Source of the DNA: Variovorax sp.
GTDB taxonomy: Bacteria > Pseudomonadota > Gammaproteobacteria > Burkholderiales > Burkholderiaceae_C
Direction: 5' to 3'
DNA length: 16,487 bases
NCBI GenBank assembly: GCA_028292145.1
Contig: JAQGMX010000532.1
Location: forward strand, 1-16,487
Shown here: positions 13,817-16,487 of the stretch, one piece after another
Layout of the letters: each line of letters opens with the position of its first letter
How positions within the stretch are numbered: the first letter of the stretch is position 1
Made by a program: the position numbers and the translations under genes
The notes under the pieces: model-generated
Databases searched by the model: none
What the model saw: only the letters and a program-made list of their open reading frames with translations
What the model was told of the DNA's origin: nothing

Positions 13817-14361
13817 GAGCGCTCAAATTCGCATGGCTCTGCGTTGCGGCAGCTGCGCTCGCGGCCCTCGGCGGTTGCGGCGGTACCGACCAGGACGATC
13901 TGCAGCAATGGATGGCGGAGCAGCGCGCCGCCGTCAAGCCAACGGTGCCGCCCATCACCGAACCCAAGAAATTCACGCCGCAGGCCTACACCCAGGCCGC
14001 GCTCGTCGAGCCTTTCGACAGCTCGAAACTCACTCAGGCGCTGCGCCGGGATTCGAGCCAGCCCAGCACGTCCGGGCTGATCGCACCCGAACTGGCGCGC
14101 CGCAAGGAAGCGCTGGAGTCCTTTCCGCTGGACGCGATGGCCATGGTTGGAAGCATGAACAAGAACGGTCAGATGGTCGCTCTCGTGCGCGTCGACAAAT
14201 TGCTCTACCAGGTGCGTGCGGGCAACTACCTGGGTCTGAATTACGGGCGTATCACCCGCATCGGCGAAACCGAAGTCGCCGTGCGGGAAATCGTGCAGGA
14301 CGCCGCGGGCGAGTGGATCGAACGAGCGGCAACGCTTGAGTTGCAAGAGAAAGCGAAATGA
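13813..14361 (+). CDS. pilP: Type IV pilus lipoprotein PilP
   Basis: PilP is an inner-membrane-anchored lipoprotein that joins the PilN-PilO complex to the N0 domain of the PilQ secretin. The 182-residue product has a lipoprotein signal peptide ending in the lipobox LGGC (residues 19-22; C22 lipidated). A flexible Pro-rich stretch follows (about 40-90), then the compact beta domain (about 104-178) with LDAMAMVGSM, VRVDKLLYQVRAGNYLGLNY and GEWIERAATLEL. The ATG at 13813 overlaps the pilO stop and its own stop overlaps the pilQ start, both as ATGA, so translation of O-P-Q is probably coupled. Confidence 0.95.
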   Translation: MRALKFAWLCVAAAALAALGGCGGTDQDDLQQWMAEQRAAVKPTVPPITEPKKFTPQAYTQAALVEPFDSSKLTQALRRDSSQPSTSGLIAPELARRKEALESFPLDAMAMVGSMNKNGQMVALVRVDKLLYQVRAGNYLGLNYGRITRIGETEVAVREIVQDAAGEWIERAATLELQEKAK

Positions 14362-16487
14362 GCTCACAAAAACCAAACTTCACCAGGTGGCTCCGTGCCA
14401 CCGGCTTCGCGCTCGTGGCGCTGGGCGCCGCAGCGCTGGTGCACGCGCAGAACGCGATCGAATCGGTCACGAGTTCGATGCAGTCCGGCTCGGAGGTGGT
14501 GCGGATCGATCTCACCCAACCGCTCGCCGCGCCACCCACCGGTTTCGCGATTCAGACGCCCGCGCGCATCGCGCTCGATTTCCAGGGCGTGACCAATGCG
14601 ATCGGGCGCTCGGCCGTCGACGTCAACCAGGGCAATCTGCGTTCCATCAACGTCGTCCAGGCCGGCGAGCGCACCCGTCTGGTCTTGAACCTGAAGCAGG
14701 CCACCGCGTACAAGACCGAGATCCAGGGCAAGTCGCTGCTGGTCGTGCTCGAACCGGTGGCTGGCGCCGCGCTGGTCGCTTCTGCAGCCGGCACCTTCGC
14801 AGAAAACCGCAACCGCGACACGCTGCCGCTGCGCGATGTCGATTTCCGGCTCGGTTCCGACAGCACCGGCCGGGTCATCGTCGATCTTGCGAACAACCAG
14901 GTCGGCGTCGACATTCGTCCGCAGGGGAAGAACCTGGTGGTCGAGTTCACCAAGTCGACCTTGCCCGAAGGCCTGCGCCGTCGCCTCGATGTCGCCGACT
15001 TCGGCACGCCGGTGCAACTCATCACCACACAGCAGGTCGGCGACCGCGTTCGCATGACGATCGAGCCCAAGGGCGACTGGGAACACAGCGCCTACCAGAC
15101 CGAAAACCAGTTCGTGGTCGAAGTCCGCGCGCGCAAGGTCGATCCGACCAAGCTGACGCAGGGCGCCGGCTACAACGGCGAGAAGCTGTCGCTGAATTTC
15201 CAGAACATCGAGATCCGCTCGCTGCTGCAGGTCATCGCCGATTTCACCAACTTCAACATCGTGACCTCGGATTCGGTCACCGGCGCGCTCACGCTGCGTC
15301 TGAAGGACGTGCCGTGGGACCAGGCGCTCGACATCATCATGCAGGCGAAGAACCTCGGCATGCGCAAGAACGGCAGCGTGCTGTGGATTGCGCCCAAGGA
15401 CGAAATCAACGCCAAGGAAAAGCTCGAATTCGAGGCGCAAGCCGCGATCCAGAACCTGGAGCCGCTGCGCACCCAGTCGTTCCAGCTCAACTACACCAAG
15501 GCGCTCACGATCGCCGAAGGGCTGAGCGGCACCGGCGCCTCGGCGGGCGGTGGCGGCGGCGGCGGAACGACCTCGCGCATCCTGAGCCCGCGCGGCAGCG
15601 TCATCGCCGAAGCGCGCACCAACCAGCTCTTCGTTTCCGACATCCCGTCGCGCCTGAGCCGGGTCGCGGAACTCATCCAGAAGCTCGATATTCCGGTGCG
15701 CCAGGTCATGATCGAAGCGCGCATTGTCGAGGCGACCGACACCTTCGGCAAGTCGCTCGGCGTGCGGCTCGGCGGCGGCGTGATCAATACGCGCAGCACC
15801 ATCGGCGCGATGCCGGTCGTCACGGCAAACCCTGTCGCCAACGGTGCGTTCGCCAATTCGCCGAGTGCGACGACAACGTTCACGAACGCCAATTTCGTGA
15901 ATCTGCCTTCGCAAGGGGTTTCCGGGACCGCTGCCGGCACCTTTGCGGTGTCGCTCTTCAATTCGAGCTTCTCGCGTTTGCTGAATCTCGAGATCTCGGC
16001 GCTCGAGGCCGACGGCAAGGGCAAGGTCGTTTCAAGCCCGCGTGTCGTGACGGCCGATCAGACGAAGGCTTTGATCGAGCAGGGCACCGAATTGCCGTAT
16101 CAGGTGGCCACTTCCAGCGGCGCAACCTCGATCGCGTTCCGCAAGGCCAATCTGAAGCTTGAAGTGACGCCGCAGATCACGCCCGAAGGCAACATCATCC
16201 TGACGCTCGACGTCAACAAGGACACCGTCGGTCAGCAGACGACGGCTGGTTTTGCAATCAATACGAAGCATGTGCAGACCGAAGTCTTGGTCGAGAACGG
16301 CGGCACCGTGGTGATCGGCGGCATTTTCGAACTCGAAGACACGACGAACGAATCCCGTATTCCGGTGCTGGGCGAATTGCCTTATCTGGGTACGTTGTTC
16401 AGGACGCGGACGCGGACCTTGAACAAGACGGAAATGCTGGTGTTCATTACGCCAAGAATGATTACTGACCGCAATTCGACGCGGTGA
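14358..16487 (+). CDS. pilQ: Type IV pilus secretin PilQ
   Basis: PilQ forms the outer-membrane ring through which the pilus passes. The 709-residue product is complete; its TGA is the last codon of the window. A Sec signal peptide (cleavage near HAQN, residue 30) is followed by two AMIN-type peptidoglycan-binding domains (about 35-132 and 155-258). The secretin N0/STN domain lies at about 276-347 (FQNIEIRSLLQVIADFTNFN), the N1 domain at about 370-446, and the secretin core at about 450-705. The core includes KVVSSPRVVTADQTKALIEQ (556-575), ENGGTVVIGGIFE (646-658) and the signature RIPVLGELPYLGTLFR (667-682), and ends with MLVFITPRMI. A run of seven glycines (397-403) sits in an N1-domain loop. 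The ATG at 14358 overlaps the pilP stop (ATGA). Confidence 0.97.
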   Translation: MSSQKPNFTRWLRATGFALVALGAAALVHAQNAIESVTSSMQSGSEVVRIDLTQPLAAPPTGFAIQTPARIALDFQGVTNAIGRSAVDVNQGNLRSINVVQAGERTRLVLNLKQATAYKTEIQGKSLLVVLEPVAGAALVASAAGTFAENRNRDTLPLRDVDFRLGSDSTGRVIVDLANNQVGVDIRPQGKNLVVEFTKSTLPEGLRRRLDVADFGTPVQLITTQQVGDRVRMTIEPKGDWEHSAYQTENQFVVEVRARKVDPTKLTQGAGYNGEKLSLNFQNIEIRSLLQVIADFTNFNIVTSDSVTGALTLRLKDVPWDQALDIIMQAKNLGMRKNGSVLWIAPKDEINAKEKLEFEAQAAIQNLEPLRTQSFQLNYTKALTIAEGLSGTGASAGGGGGGGTTSRILSPRGSVIAEARTNQLFVSDIPSRLSRVAELIQKLDIPVRQVMIEARIVEATDTFGKSLGVRLGGGVINTRSTIGAMPVVTANPVANGAFANSPSATTTFTNANFVNLPSQGVSGTAAGTFAVSLFNSSFSRLLNLEISALEADGKGKVVSSPRVVTADQTKALIEQGTELPYQVATSSGATSIAFRKANLKLEVTPQITPEGNIILTLDVNKDTVGQQTTAGFAINTKHVQTEVLVENGGTVVIGGIFELEDTTNESRIPVLGELPYLGTLFRTRTRTLNKTEMLVFITPRMITDRNSTR

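Noticed and set aside
14364..15914. A 516-codon open frame antisense to pilQ
   Set aside because: Arg/Asp/His-rich translation without motifs, lying opposite a clear secretin. Treated as a shadow.
1..16487. Search for a mobile element, defence system, CRISPR array, tRNA, rRNA or riboswitch
   Set aside because: Genes fill almost the whole window with conserved housekeeping and pilus functions. No transposase, integrase, repeat-spacer pattern or tRNA-like cloverleaf was recognised by eye. A tRNAscan and Rfam search would be the decisive check.

Overview
The window is a compact, GC-rich stretch (by eye roughly 60-65% GC) of a proteobacterial chromosome, most likely a betaproteobacterium of the Burkholderiales. 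The gene order supports this: engB, a dihaem cytochrome c4, resB-ccsB (System II cytochrome c maturation), msrP-msrQ, lysA and lptM on the opposite strand, cyaY, a PBP1A gene, then pilMNOPQ. To my knowledge this order is typical of that group. I see no mobile element, CRISPR array, tRNA or rRNA, and no cargo island.

Left part (1-6863). The 5' end of engB (ribosome-assembly GTPase) runs leftward off the edge. It is divergent from a secreted dihaem cytochrome c4 gene that ends in a strong intrinsic terminator at 1552-1587. Next come resB and ccsB, joined by an ATGA stop/start overlap, which together form the System II haem export and ligation machine. msrP (Tat-exported molybdopterin methionine-sulfoxide reductase) and msrQ (its haem membrane partner) follow. 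This part is largely about periplasmic redox proteins: an electron carrier, the machinery that attaches its haem, and a repair system that draws electrons from the membrane.

Middle part (6853-11183). The lptM-lysA pair on the minus strand overlaps by GTGA and meets msrQ tail to tail with an 11-bp overlap. cyaY (frataxin homologue) starts only 12 bp from the lptM start, in the opposite direction. The PBP1A gene (mrcA) on the minus strand ends 3 bp from the cyaY stop.

Right part (11184-16487). A 245-bp AT-richer divergent region separates mrcA from pilMNOPQ, the type IV pilus alignment subcomplex and secretin. Adjacent pil genes overlap by 4 bp except pilN-pilO, which have a 16-nt gap. The window ends exactly on the pilQ stop codon.

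I found no convincing undescribed system. The observations most worth checking lie in control regions: alternative hairpins followed by a T-tract ahead of pilM, a perfect dyad beside the mrcA -10, back-to-back -10 elements between engB and the cytochrome gene, and the very tight lptM/cyaY divergence. A 12-bp tandem repeat in the engB N-terminus also bears on where that protein really starts.
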